NCBI GenBank assembly: GCA_027563935.2
Contig: JANVAS020000222.1
Location: forward strand, 4,216,001-4,280,000
Origin: Costus lasius
Lineage: Eukaryota > Streptophyta > Magnoliopsida > Zingiberales > Costaceae
Length of the DNA stretch: 64,000 nucleotides
Direction: 5' to 3'
Below, in pieces: positions 1 to 11,678 of the stretch. Under the pieces are notes generated by a model. It made no database searches. It was not told the DNA's origin and was given only the letters and a program-made list of their open reading frames with translations. The position numbers and the translations under genes were made by a program. Within the stretch, counting starts at the first letter, position 1; each line of letters begins with the position of its first letter.

Positions 1-1144
1 GACTTTGGTTCATGAACCAAACCGAAATAGCTCAAGCCATGTGGTCTAGACCATATCAAACCCTAGGGTTTCAGATCTGACCGTTCATCTCACGATGCTC
101 TTGATCTCACCGATCTAGCATCCATACTCTCGATCGTAGCTTACCGATCTAAGGTCTTCACCAATCAAACATGATCAGACCAGATCTCACATACGATCAG
201 AGTTCAAAACCCCTTAAACTGAACTCAAAGAATTCAGTTCACACGATCTGACTTAAGTAAGCCATATCATCAAATTGTGCGACCCTAAGGGTTTCCTTTA
301 AATGTCGGTAACGATAACTTACGTTATCACGATCAGTGAGGGGTATCTAGCAACACATCACTGTCTCCCGATATAAAGGAAAGAGTCTTCCAAGACTACT
401 CCCAAACCATAGCACAAGTGTGAATCATTTCACAAGGCATGCATGTTTCCTTTGCCACTGGATGTTCTTATTGGACTAGCATGTCAAGCCTGTAACTCCA
501 ATACGATGAGCATGATTAGATCAGATGAACATAGTCATCTGGGTATGGCCATACACTATCTCAATCATCTCATATAGGGGGCCCTTCAGAACATCACACT
601 CCTTGAACAAGGAGACGGCAATCCTTTATCTATCACTAGTGCCCTAACCTGACTCATGCTCACCATCCAAGATAGTCTATAATCATTATATTTCAAATGA
701 TATTGAACTACCTCAAAACAATGACAATCATCATTTAGACACACAAGTGATCTCAAGTCAAAGGAAATGTGCCACTTGCTGCTTACAAGGATTATTCACA
801 TTGTGACAAGCAATGTAATATCCCAGTAGGGTCTGTCCAGTACATCCAATGTACCCATGAGTCTACATCTTATTCCATGCTCGAAGCATCCTATAAGATT
901 AGCACTCATATTAGTCTCAATCATATCAAGGCTGTCTCATGTTCACCAAGATATCTCGACTAAGGACATAGAGCATGTCAGCCAAGCTGAACAGCTTTGA
1001 GACATTATTCAGTAGTACACTTATTACAGCAGACAAGGTAACAACCTGAATAATAACCATGCCTATATAAACACAAAAGTTTATTACATGATACTTATAC
1101 AATCCCAAGGCCTCAAACATTAGCCTTAAGGGCATACCCTAACA
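1..1144 (-). mobile_element. Copia family 1 element A, 3' LTR (window-truncated)
   Basis: This is the reverse-oriented LTR of copia family 1. It ends at 1144 in the family terminus (the sense strand starts TGTTRGGGTATGC). Comparison with the full copy at 4408-6125 puts about 580 bases of it outside the window. It holds the family's conserved palindrome GTATGGCCATAC (543-554) and the GATAAC/GTTATC inverted repeat (313-328). It is joined directly to integrase sequence at 1145, so the polypurine tract normally present here is missing. Confidence 0.9.
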
Positions 1145-2595
1145 CCACACACATCACTGTGTATAAGGTCAAGTAAACTTGAAGCCCTTTGACCTTTGTG
1201 AAGAAAAGGTGACTTCGTCATTTTACCCATTAAACAAGCCTTGCATGTATCAATCTCCTTGTAGGAGAATGATCCCAGCAGTCCATGATCATGCAACCGC
1301 TTAATGCGTTTCTCGTTTATATGGCCTAAACGACTATGCCATAGCAAGGTGCTGTCATCAGCATACTTGGCTTTCTTATTATCAATGTTTTGTATCGAAT
1401 GTTCCATGTCCAACATGAACAACCCATTGTTAATTGAACCAGTAGCATACACAATATTATCTAGAGAAAGTACACACTTTGAAATCTTGCATTCAAAGGA
1501 AAAACCCTTCCTGACAAGAGCAGGAATGGAGATAATATTCTTGGTAATACTGGGTACAAAATAACAATTGTTTAATTCTAATACAATGCCAGATGGTAAA
1601 GAAATGAAGTAGTCTCCTACAGCAACAGCAGCAACCCGTGCCCCGTTTCCAACGCGTAGGTCTACCTCATGCTGTCCCACCTGTCTTCTTCTCCTGAGTT
1701 CCTGTACATTTGAACAAATGTGAACTCCACATGCAGTGTCCAACACCCATGAAATAGAAGAAGATAACATGACCTCAGTCACATATATACCTGAGCCAGA
1801 AGCGATGCTTCCCCTCTTATCTCCTTGGAGCGCTTTACAGTCCTTTTTCCAGTGACCCAGCTGGCCACAGTGGAAACACCTGTATTCCTTGGACCGCTTA
1901 ACCTTTTGCTTCAGAGCCTTGCTGTAATTCTTGACCGGGGCCTTGCCCTTCTTCCCCTTCTTCTTGTTCCTTGAAGGAACCATCAAGACAGAGGTCGAAG
2001 GCTTACCCTTCAGAGTCTCCTCAGTGGTCAAGAGCATATTCAGCAGCTCTGCCGGAGTACAATCGATTTTGTTCATATTAAAATTAATAATGAACGCGTC
2101 GAATGATGGCGGGAGAGACTGCAGAATAATGTCCACAGCAAGCTCCTGGTTGATGGTGTGCCCCAGTTTCTCCAGAGCCTCCTTGTGCCCAATCATCTTG
2201 AGCACGTGAGCTCCCACTGGGCTCCCTTCAGCCAGTTTGCTCTGAAAGAAGAGCTTAGTCAAATTATAGCGTTCAGTCCTCGCCTGTGCAGCATACAGCA
2301 TCTTGAGGTTTGCTATAATCTGTATAGCTGACATATCCTCATGCTGACGCTGCAGCGGTGGCGTCATAGACGCTAGCATCAGGCAAGCGACATCAATGCT
2401 ATCATTGACGTGCTTTTCGTAGGCTTCCCGAACCGCCCTTGCGGCGTTCGGAGCGGGCTGCGGCGGTATCGCCGTCTCGAGGACATACAGTTTCCTCTCT
2501 GCCTTAAGAACGATCTTAAGGTGTCCAAACCAGTCAGAGAAGTTCGGCCCAGCAAACTTCTCCCTTTCCAGTAGGGATCGCACATTGAAGTTCAT
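1145..2595 (-). pseudogene. Element A gag-protease-integrase N-terminus, pol deleted
   Basis: Copia gag-pol remnant read on the minus strand from ATG 2593-2595. In order it has a copia gag domain (LLEREKFAGPNFSDW near the N-terminus), a basic linker, a CCHC zinc knuckle (CFHCGQLGHWKKDC), an aspartic protease (WVLDTACGVHIC, DTA where many copia proteases have DTG or DSG), and a GAG-pre-integrase HHCC region (LLWHSRLGHIN...CKACLMGK). The frame is open for about 480 codons and stops being element-like at HSDVCG, the first integrase aspartate, where the LTR begins. Against element C, about 2.45 kb is missing (the rest of integrase, RT, RNase H and the polypurine tract), so this copy cannot move by itself. 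Confidence 0.92.
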
Positions 2596-4407
2596 GGTGT
2601 TCGTTGCTGCAGGTATCTACAACAATGCAAGAACAGCAAGGTCAGTATCAATGTATAAGAATCAATCAGGACTTAAGAAAGATTCTTTTTCTCACTATTT
2701 TATCAGGCTTGAAAAATCCAGCAAAACAGCCCGAAAGAGTAGAACTCTTTTAGTGAGATGGGATCCAGATTTCACACTTGGTCTCCGCGTCCCGCTCAGG
2801 CGAGATAAGATGCACAGAGAGTACAAGCACTAATCTCTGGTAGGCAGTCCCTGCCGATCGCCAACCCGTGCGATTCCCCTTCATCTGGGCAATCCAGCAG
2901 ACTGTGCCAACTGAGTTGGTACAACACAGTCTCTGACCCCACAGATGGCTGCCTCCATGTGCTACCATATGCGCCACATATGTAGCCTACACGGTCAAGC
3001 TGACCCGACCTACTTCCTGGACCACCATGTGCTATGCTGAGCAACGAGAAGGGATAAATCCCTACTCTGTAACACACAGGTGTAATCCCGCACCGTCTGA
3101 AGATAGATGGACGTGCCCACTGAGTGGGTACAACACGGCTCCAACGATAATCAGAACAGTGAGGTTTCGCGTCAGAAGGCTTACGAGCTTGATATTTTAG
3201 CGTTGGATTTTAACGGTCTTTTATCTTCCTCACTATCATGCAATTCCTATGGTGATAGCAGAAGATAAATTAAAACATGCTGTTCTACTTATAATACAAT
3301 AAAAGAAAGCATGGATCTTATGTGGTAAAAGCCCATAGCCTAAGTAAGACCTTAACCTAAATTAAGTCTTCACTTGCTTTTCATCATGGGGCTTTTGCTG
3401 CTCATCTGGCCCAAACCTGGGCCCAAGCGCCATCTGCAGCACTGGTGCGCCCACCAGGAATTTGCGCCAGGTCCTAGGGTCGAACCCTAGACCTCCCACC
3501 TGGTCAAGCCACTGCTGCATGCGCCTCTACCAAGTGTGCTCTGTGCTCTTGTCTGATTAATTTACAAATTAATCTATCTAGACAAGTTTGACACGCAGGT
3601 CAACTACATTTTATAAATTAAGTACAAGGTGATTCGCAGATCACAATCAAAATAATTTACAAAATTATTACCAGGCACGCAGGCCCCAGCACAGCACACA
3701 TTTAACACAGGCAGCCCACATAAGATTAAATAAACATACATATGCATCATCCATCATGTGATCCATTCATGAAATTAAATTTCGAAAAACCGCATAGGTC
3801 TGAATTTTAATTTCCTTATAGGCCCTACAACCTTACAACGGTCCATTACTAGGGATCCACTCATCCAACCTAGTCAGATCCATTGCCCTTGCATGCACCA
3901 AGTCCTAACTGACTTGAGTCGACCATAAGGTCAACCATGCATGCGCTAGGGCTGAACAACCACAATGAGGTCTGGCAAGCGGGTGTGACCCCGGGCCTAA
4001 CTCATGTGCGTTCATCAGTTGTCTCAATCAGACATCGCTACACGCCTTTGATGCAGTCGACCTAGAGCCACCTTCAGCACAGGTGCTCTCTGGTCGACTC
4101 ATCTAGGCTGTTAGATAGTCTGATCAGACCAGTTGGATCTAACTTAGAGGACGACTTCAACCCTAATAACCCGTCTAAGGGTTTACTGCAGGCGCCATTT
4201 AGATCTAATGGTAAGCGCGCAAGTCATTTTGTTTTAAGATAAACATCAAAACAACATATAGAAGCGCTACCTACATACATGCGCCAACTGCAATACATAA
4301 CTAGTAAAGATGCGCATGTAGCCTAGATCTAATAACATGGTGCATACAAGGATCACAAATCACAGCAAACATATTTATCATGCATAAAAGCCTGCTCTGA
4401 TACCAAT
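2596..4407 (-). other. Element A untranslated leader with primer-binding site
   Basis: Non-coding leader between gag and the 5' LTR, about 1.8 kb, alignable by eye to the leader of element C (15564-17382). The primer-binding site, read as TGGTATCAGAGC on the minus strand, is at 4394-4405 next to the LTR and is complementary to the 3' end of plant initiator tRNA-Met. I see no conserved ORF here, and the short ORFs are not shared as proteins between copies. Confidence 0.85.
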
Positions 4408-6125
4408 TGTAGGAGTCCCCTTCAAGGGGGAGCGCAAGCTGATGAAACCCCTTTCAAGAGGGGGGCGCAAAACCCTAATACATGCACATAGAACACTTTT
4501 GCATGGGCGGAAATTAGGGCATCAAGAATCGGTTGCATGATATAAATATGATCAACTATGAAAAACCGATTGCAAATCAAGATGAATCATACCATCGCCA
4601 TTCGTTGGATGATGGGTTGGAATCAAAGACCGAAAGGGATCTTCTCCCTAGTCGACGCACACACGATGAGGAATGGCTTCTCCTTGTCGTCTTTGTGCTA
4701 GCAAAGCTTCAAGGGTCCTTTGCGCGTGGAGGAGATGAGATCCTTTTGCTTGGCGAAGATGAACTTCCTCTTTTCTCGTCGAACGCCTTTGTCACACGAG
4801 CACAAGAGAGAAATATCGTCCAAGGCAATGAAAGGCGAGAGCGAACGTTGTCCTCAACGTGGAGGCGTTGCTATCCCGAAATAGCAACCCATTTCTCTCA
4901 ACGGTTATGCGTTCACATGAAGTGAACCGTAACACCTTCACCCATTCGAATCATTGAACCAAGCGCTCACAAGATGAGCCGGTTCATATGACTTTGGTTC
5001 AAGACCAAATCAGCCCAAGCAATGGTCGATCTTATTGAACCTCAAGGCTCAAGATCACCGTTGATCTCAAGATGCTCCTGATCTCACCGATCTAGCATCA
5101 AATCTCTCGATCGAAGCTTACCGATCTCAAGCCCTAATCAATCAAACATGATCAGACCAGATCTCACTTACAATCAGAGTTTAAAACTCCTTTAAACTGA
5201 ACCTAAACAATTCAGTCCACACGATCTGACTTAAGTAAGCCATATCATCAAATTGTGCGACCCTAAGGGTTTCCTTTAAATGTCGGTAACGATAACTTTC
5301 GTTATCACGATCAGTGAGGGGTATCTAGCAACACATCACTGTCTCCCGATAGAAAGGAAAGAGTCTTCCAAGACTTCACCCAAACCACAGCACAAGTGTG
5401 ACTCTAACTCACAAGGCATGCATCTTTCCTTTGCCACTGGATGTTCTTATTGGACAAGCGTGTCAAGCTTGTAGCTCCAATATGATGAGCATGATTAGAT
5501 CAGATGAACACAGTCACCTGGGTATGGCCATACTCTTTTCTCAATCATCTCATCCAGGGGGCCCCTTTAGAACATCACACTCCTTGAACAAGGAGACGGC
5601 AATCCTATGTCTATCACTAGTGCCCTAACCTGATTCAAGCTCACCATCCAAGATAATCTATAATCATTATGTTTCAAATGATATTGAACTATCTCAAAAC
5701 AATGACAATCATCATTTAGAAACACAAGTGATCTCAAGTCAGAGGAAATGTGCCACTTGTTGCAATCAAGGAATATTCACATTGTGACAAGCAATTGAAT
5801 ATCCTAGTAGGGTCTGTCCAGTACATCCAATGTACCCATGAGTCTACATCTTATTCCATGCTCGAAGCATCCTATAAGATTAGAACACATATTAGTCTTA
5901 ACCATATCAAGGTTGTCTCATGTTCACCAAGATATATCGACTAAGGACATAACAGCATGTCAGCCCAGCTGAACAGCTTTGAGACATTATTCAGAAGAAC
6001 ATATATTGCTGCAGACAATGTAACAACCTGAATAATAACCATGCCTTTATAAACATAAAAGTTTATTACATGATACTGATACAATCCCAAGGCCTCAAAC
6101 ATTAGGCTAAGGGCATACCCCAACA
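4408..6125 (-). mobile_element. Element A 5' LTR (copia family 1), 1718 bp
   Basis: Complete reverse-oriented LTR with TG...CA ends, bounded on the left by the primer-binding site and on the right by an abrupt switch to plus-strand element B leader sequence at 6126. It holds the perfect palindrome GTATGGCCATAC at 5522-5533 with a run of G and C about 28 bp on. The first five bases of the right flank, GTGCT (6126-6130), are the expected target duplication; the partner copy would lie outside the window to the left. Confidence 0.92.
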
Positions 6126-6928
6126 GTGCTGGGGCCTGCGTGCCTGAATTAATTGTAAATTATTTTCTTGTGATCTGCGCATCACATTTTAATTAATTTA
6201 TTGTGTAATTGACCTGCGTGTCAATCATGTCTAGATAGATTAAATTATAATTTTAATCAGACATGAGCACAGAGCACACTTGGCAGAAGCGCATGCAGCA
6301 GTGGCTTGACCAAGTGGGAGGTCCAGGGTTCGACTCTGGGACAGGCGCATTTACCTGGTGGGCGCACCTGAGCTGCAGTGGGCGCTTGGGCCCTGGGTTG
6401 GGCCAGATGCGATGCAAAAGACCCATGAAGAGCTCAAGTGAAGACTTAAGTTAAGGTCTTACCTAGGCTTAATGGGCTTTTACCTATGTCTTTCTAGTGG
6501 TGGTCCAGGGAGTAGGTCGGGTAAGCTTGACCATGTAGGCTACATATGTGGCGCATATTGTAGCTATATGGAGGCAGCCGTCTGTGGGATCAGAGACTGT
6601 GTTGTACCAACTCAGTTGGCACAGTCTGCTGGATTGCCCAGATGAAGGGGAATCGCACGGGCTGGCGATTGGCAGGGATTGCCGACCAGAGATTAGTACT
6701 TGTACTCTCTGTGCATCTTATCTCGCCTGAGCGGGACGCGGAGACCAAGTATGAAATCTGGATCCCATCTCACTAAAAGAGTTTAACTCTTTTGGGCTGT
6801 TTTTCTGGATTTTTCAGCCAGATAAAATAGTGAGAAAAGAATCTTTCTTAAGTCCTGGATTGATTCTAAACATTGATACTGACCTTGCTGTTCTTGCATT
6901 GTTGTAGATTACTGCAGCAACGAACACC
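6126..6928 (+). other. Element B leader, interrupted by element A
   Basis: Plus-strand version of the family 1 leader. It begins in the middle of the leader, matching the complement of about 16650 in element C, so B's 5' LTR and primer-binding site should lie left of element A outside the window. Compared with A and C it lacks roughly 290 bp just before position 6510, without obvious GT-AG borders, so I read this as a deletion and not a removed intron. Confidence 0.85.
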
Positions 6929-9900
6929 ACGAATTTCAATGTGCGATCCCTACTGGAAAGGGAGAAGTTTGCTGGACCAAACTTCTCAGACTGGTACGGA
7001 CACCTTAAGATTGTTCTTAAGGCTGAGAGGAAGCTGTATGTCCTCGAGACGGCTATACCGCCTCAACCCGCTGCGAACACCGCAAGGGCGGTTCGGGATG
7101 CCTATGAGAAGCATGTCAATGATAGCATTGATGTCGCTTGCCTGATGCTTGTGTCTATGACGCCAGAGTTGCAGCGTCAGCATGAGGATCTATCTGCTAT
7201 ACAAATTATAGCAAACCTCAAGCTGCTGTATGCTGCACAGGCTAGGACAGAACGCTATAATTTGACTAAGCTTTTCTTTCAGAGCAAACTGGCTGAAGGG
7301 AGTCCAGTGGGAGCTCACGTACTCAAGATGATTGGGTACAAGGAGGCTTTAGAGAAACTGGGACATACCATCAATCAGGAGCTTGCTGTAGACATTATCC
7401 TACAGTCTCTTCCGGCTACTTTTGATCCGTTCATCATTAATTTTAATATGAACAAGATCGACTGTACCCCGGCAGAGTTATTGAACATGCTCTTGACTAC
7501 AGAGTTGACTCTAAAGGGAAAGCCTTCATCCTCTGTCTTGATGGTTCCTTCAAGGAACAAGAAGAAAGGGAAGAAGGGCAAACCCCCTGTCAAGAACTAC
7601 AACAAGGCTCTGAAATAAAAGGTTAAGCGGTCGAAGGAATACAGATGTTTCCACTGTGGCCAGCTGGGTCACTGGAAAAAGGACTGTAAAGCGCTCCAAG
7701 GAGACAAGAAGGGAAGTTTCGCTTCTGGCTCAGGTATTTTCGTGACTGAAGTCATGGTTTCTTCTTCTATCTCATGGGTGTTGGACACTGCATGTGGAGT
7801 TCACATTTGTTCAAATGTACAGGAACTCAAGAGAAGAAGACAGGTGGGACAGCATGAGGTGGACCTACGAGTTGGAAACGGGGCACGGGTTGCTGCTGTT
7901 GCTGTAGGCGTTTATTACATCTCTTTACCATCTGGACTTGTATTGGAACTGGACAATTGTTATTTTGTACCAAGCATAACGAAAAATATTATCTCTATTC
8001 CTGCTCTTGTCAGGAAAGGGTTTTCCTTTGAATGCAAGATTTCAAAGTGTGTTATTTCTTTTGATAATATTGTTTATGCTACTGGCTCAATTAACAATGG
8101 GTTATTCATGTTGAACATGGAATGTTCTATACAAAATATTGATATTAAGAAAGCCAAGCTTGCTGATGACAGCACCTTGCTATGGCATAGTCGTTTAGGC
8201 CATATTAACAAGAAGCGCATTAAGCGGTTGCATGATCATGGACTGCTAGGATCATTCTCCTATGAGGAGCTTGATACATGCAAAGCTTGTTTAATGGGTA
8301 AAATGACGAAGGCCCCTTTTTCTAGCAAAGGTCAAAGGGCTTCAGGTTTACTTGACCTCATTCACAGTGATGTGTGTGGGCCATTTAGTAAACATACCAG
8401 AGGTGGCTATTCATACTTCATTACCTTTACTGATGATTTCAGTAGGTATGGTTATGTCTATCTTATGAGACATAAAAGTGAATCTTTTGACAAGTTCAAA
8501 GAGTTCAAAAATGAAGTACAGAATCAGCTAGGCCAAAATATCAAGGCACTTCGCTCAGATCGAGGTGGAGAATACTTGAGTCATGAGTTTACTGACTATC
8601 TGAAGGAGTGTGGGATTATCTCACAGCTCACTCCACCAGGAACACCGCAATGGAATGGTGTGTCCGAAAGGAGGAACAGAACCTTATTGGATATGGTTCA
8701 TTCTATGATGAGTCAGGCTACTCTACCTTACTCCTTTTGGGGATTTGCACTGGAAACAGCTGCAAAGGTACTAAACCGAGTGCCATCCAAGGCAGTTTGA
8801 AAGACTCCATATGAGTTATGGTATGGGAAACAGCCAAGCTTGACATTTATTAAGATCTGGGGTTGCGAGGCTTATGTCAAAAAGCTCGTCTCTGGGAAAC
8901 TGGAGAGCAGATCTGAGAAATGTATCTTTGTCGGTTACCCTAAGGAAACTAAGGGTTATTATTTCTACGATCCCAAAGAGAACAAAGTATTTGTTGCTCG
9001 AACGGCTATTTTTCTTGAGAAGGAATTACTTCTGCAAGAGGCCAGTGGGAGAGAAATAAAGCTGGATGAGAATCCAGAAGAAGGACAAAGTAGTCAAGCA
9101 CAATTGGATGAGCCTGAGCCAATAGAGCGGGTTACTGTTCAACCTGAGGCTCAGATATCACGGGAACCGCGTAGATCGGGAAGGATCCGTCGACAGCCTG
9201 AGCGCTATGAAGGAGTCTACATCATTGATGATGAACCCCTCACTTATGCGGATGCGGTCAGTGGACCGGAATCAGCGAGATGGCTTGAGGCTATGCGAGC
9301 CGAGATGGACTCCATGTCAGATAACCAAGTCTGGGATTTGGTTGATCCGCCTCCGGGAGTAATCCCTATAGGTTGTAAATGGATCTTTAAGAAGAAGATT
9401 GACATGGATGGTAACGTGGTTACCTATAAAGGCAGGCTAGTTGCGAAAGGTTTCAAACAAATCTATGGGATAGATTATGATGAAACTTTCTCTCCCGTAG
9501 CCATGTTCAAGTCTATTCGGATTATTCTTGCGATAGCAGCATATTATGATTATGAGATCTGGCAGATGGATGTGAAGACTGCTTTCCTTAATGGAAATTT
9601 GCAGGAGGATGTGTATATGACACAACCTGAAGGTTTCACTAATCCATCAGATCGTCATAAAATATGCAAGTTAAAGAAGTCCATTTATGGACTTAAGCAA
9701 GCATCGAGAAGCTGGAATATTCGATTTGATGAATCAATCTGTGAATTTGGTTTCATCAAGAATGAAGATGACCCGTGTGTATATAAGAGGTTTAGTGGGA
9801 GCGTAATCACTTTCCTAGTCCTCTACGTCGATGATATCTTAATCATTGGAAACGATGTTCCTGAACTGCATGCGGTTAAGGCATGGTTAAGAAAATGTTT

Positions 9901-9946
9901 CCAGATGAAAGATCTAGGAGAAGCAGCCTATGTATTAGGTGTGAAG
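6929..9946 (+). pseudogene. Element B gag-pol, first part (gag to mid RT)
   Basis: Copia gag-pol on the plus strand. Gag starts where the homologs have ATG but here the codon is ACG (6929-6931). In one frame follow gag, zinc knuckle, protease (WVLDTACGVHIC), GAG-pre-integrase, the integrase core with the HSDVCG, LRSDRGGEY and GVSERRN signature segments, and RT with the YVDD box (VLYVDDILIIGND). There are two in-frame stops, TAA at 7616-7618 (CAA in homologs) and TGA at 8798-8800 (TCA in homologs). The frame is cut at 9946 by element C within RT and resumes at 19100. With a lost start and two nonsense changes, B was probably already decaying when C landed. Confidence 0.95.
9942..9946. repeat. 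Target-site duplication TGAAG of element C
   Basis: The five bases TGAAG just left of element C recur just right of it at 19095-19099. Removing C and one copy restores the RT reading frame seen uninterrupted in element C itself (LGVK followed by IYRD), which proves the insertion point. Confidence 0.97.
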
Positions 9947-11658
9947 TGAAGGACCCCTTTCAAGAGGGGGGCGAAACCCTAAACATGCGCATATGAAAAA
10001 CTTTGTGCATGGGCGGAAAATAGGGCATCAAGAATCGTATGCATCATATATGATCAACTTAAATCTGTAGATTGAATCATACCATAGCCATTAGTTCGAA
10101 TGGCGTCTAGGAAGAAGAGAATCGAGTGATTCTCCTCCACACGGTGCGCACACAAGGTGATGTAGCCTACTCCTTGTTGATCCTTGTGCTAGCAAGGTTC
10201 TCCAAGGGTGCTTGTCGAATGGAAGGAATGAGAGATCTTGCTTGGCGATCTTCTTCTTCTCCTTGGCGACAACCTTCTTCACCACACGAGAAGCCGTCGA
10301 GAGGAAGAGGCAAAAAGGGGCGAGAATAGCATGAGTGCATCGAACGTGAGGTGTGGTATCTATTTTGGAAAACGCCTCTTCCAAAAATAGTAAACCTTCA
10401 CTTCATGCGTTCATGCATTCATGAACCGTGCGCTCACTCAAGGCAAACCGCCCAAAGCGCCATGAAGACTTTGAACCATGCGTTCACCCATGTGAACCGG
10501 TTCAAGCCATTCGGTTCAACCCAATTTGGCTCAATAATTTAATCAAACCAAGCCTTTGTCCAGATCACCTTAAACCCTAAGGTTCAGGATCTGACCGTTC
10601 ATCTCTTGATGCTCTTGATCTCATCGATCTAGCATCAACTCTCTCGATCAAAGCTTACCGATCTCAAGCCCTAATCAATCAAACATGATCAGACTAGATC
10701 TCACTTACAATCAGAGTTTAAATCCCTTTAAACTGAACCAAAACAATTCAGTCCACACGATCTGACTTAAGTAAGCCATATCATCAAATTGTGCGACCCT
10801 GAGGGTTTCCTTCAAATGTCGGTAACGATAACTTACGTTATCACGATCATTGAGGGGTATCTAGCAACACATCACTGTCTCCCGATATAGAGGAAAGAGT
10901 CTTCCAAGACTACACCCAAACCACAGCACAAGTGTGAATCAACTCACTAGGCATACATATTTCCTTTGCCACTGGATGTTCTTATTGGACAAGCGTGTCA
11001 AGCCTGTAGCTCCAATATGATGAGCATGATTAGACCAGATGAACATAGTCACCTGGGTATGGCCATACACTTTCTCAATCATCTCATCCAGGGGGGCCCC
11101 ATTAGAACATCACACTCCAATTAAGGAGACGACAATCCTTTATCTATCACTAGTGCCCTAACCTGACTCATGATCATTATCCAAGATAGTTGATAACCAT
11201 TATGTTTCAAATGATATTGAACTACCTCAAAACAATGACAATCATCATTTAGAAACACAAGTGATCTCAAGTCAAAGGACATGTGCCACTTGTTGCAATC
11301 AAGGATTATTCACATTGTGACAAGCAATTGAATATCCTAGTAGGGTCTGTCCAGTACATCCAATGTACCCATGAGTCTACATCTTATTCCATGCTCGAAG
11401 CATCCTATAAGATTAGAATACATATTAGTCTCAATCATATCAGGGCTGTCTCATGTTCACCAAGATATCTCGACTAAGGACATAAAGCATGTCAGCCTAG
11501 CTGAACAGCATTGAGACATTATTCAGAAGTACAATTATTGCAGCAGACAATGTAACAAACTGAATAACAACCATTGCCTTTATAAACATAAGAGTTTACA
11601 CATGATACTGAAAGAATCCCAAGACCTCAAACATTAGCCTTAAGGGCATACCCCAACA
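9947..11658 (-). repeat. Element C 3' LTR
   Basis: 1712-bp LTR. On the plus strand it starts TGAAGGACCCC and ends ACCCCAACA. It carries the palindrome GTATGGCCATAC at 11057-11068 and a GGGGCCCC run about 30 bp on. A 97-codon sense-strand ORF (10091-10384) occurs in both LTRs of C. Related solo and 3' LTRs share only part of that reading frame, so I do not call it a gene. Confidence 0.96.
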
Positions 11659-11675
11659 ATCTCCCACTTGCACTT
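11659..11675 (-). other. Element C polypurine tract
   Basis: On the minus strand the purine-rich run AAGTGCAAGTGGGAGAT directly abuts the start of the 3' LTR, where plus-strand DNA synthesis would be primed. The same sequence abuts the 3' LTR of element B at 19964-19980. Confidence 0.9.
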
Positions 11676-11678
11676 AAT

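Noticed and set aside
769..963. Recurrent ~64-codon ORF (MPLAAYKDYSHCDKQ type) seen in many family 1 LTRs
   Set aside because: It lies antisense to the LTR's own direction in A, C and Q, varies at start and frame, and is best explained by LTR DNA conservation.
2796..3077. ORF in the copia family 1 leader, with relatives at 6548 and 15762
   Set aside because: It is partly shared between copies, but the start differs and the frame is not maintained beyond DNA similarity. It overlaps the probable packaging and leader region.
4394..4406. tRNA-Met gene
   Set aside because: Only about 12 bases match the tRNA 3' end, next to an LTR; this is a primer-binding site. The same applies at 17368, 35524 and 53000.
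10091..10384. 97-codon ORF in the sense strand of the element C LTR, repeated at 17527-17820
   Set aside because: It is present in both LTRs only because they are copies. Other family 1 LTRs keep only part of the reading (LPFDKHPWRTLLAQG) because the DNA is conserved, with different frames around it. No known domain.
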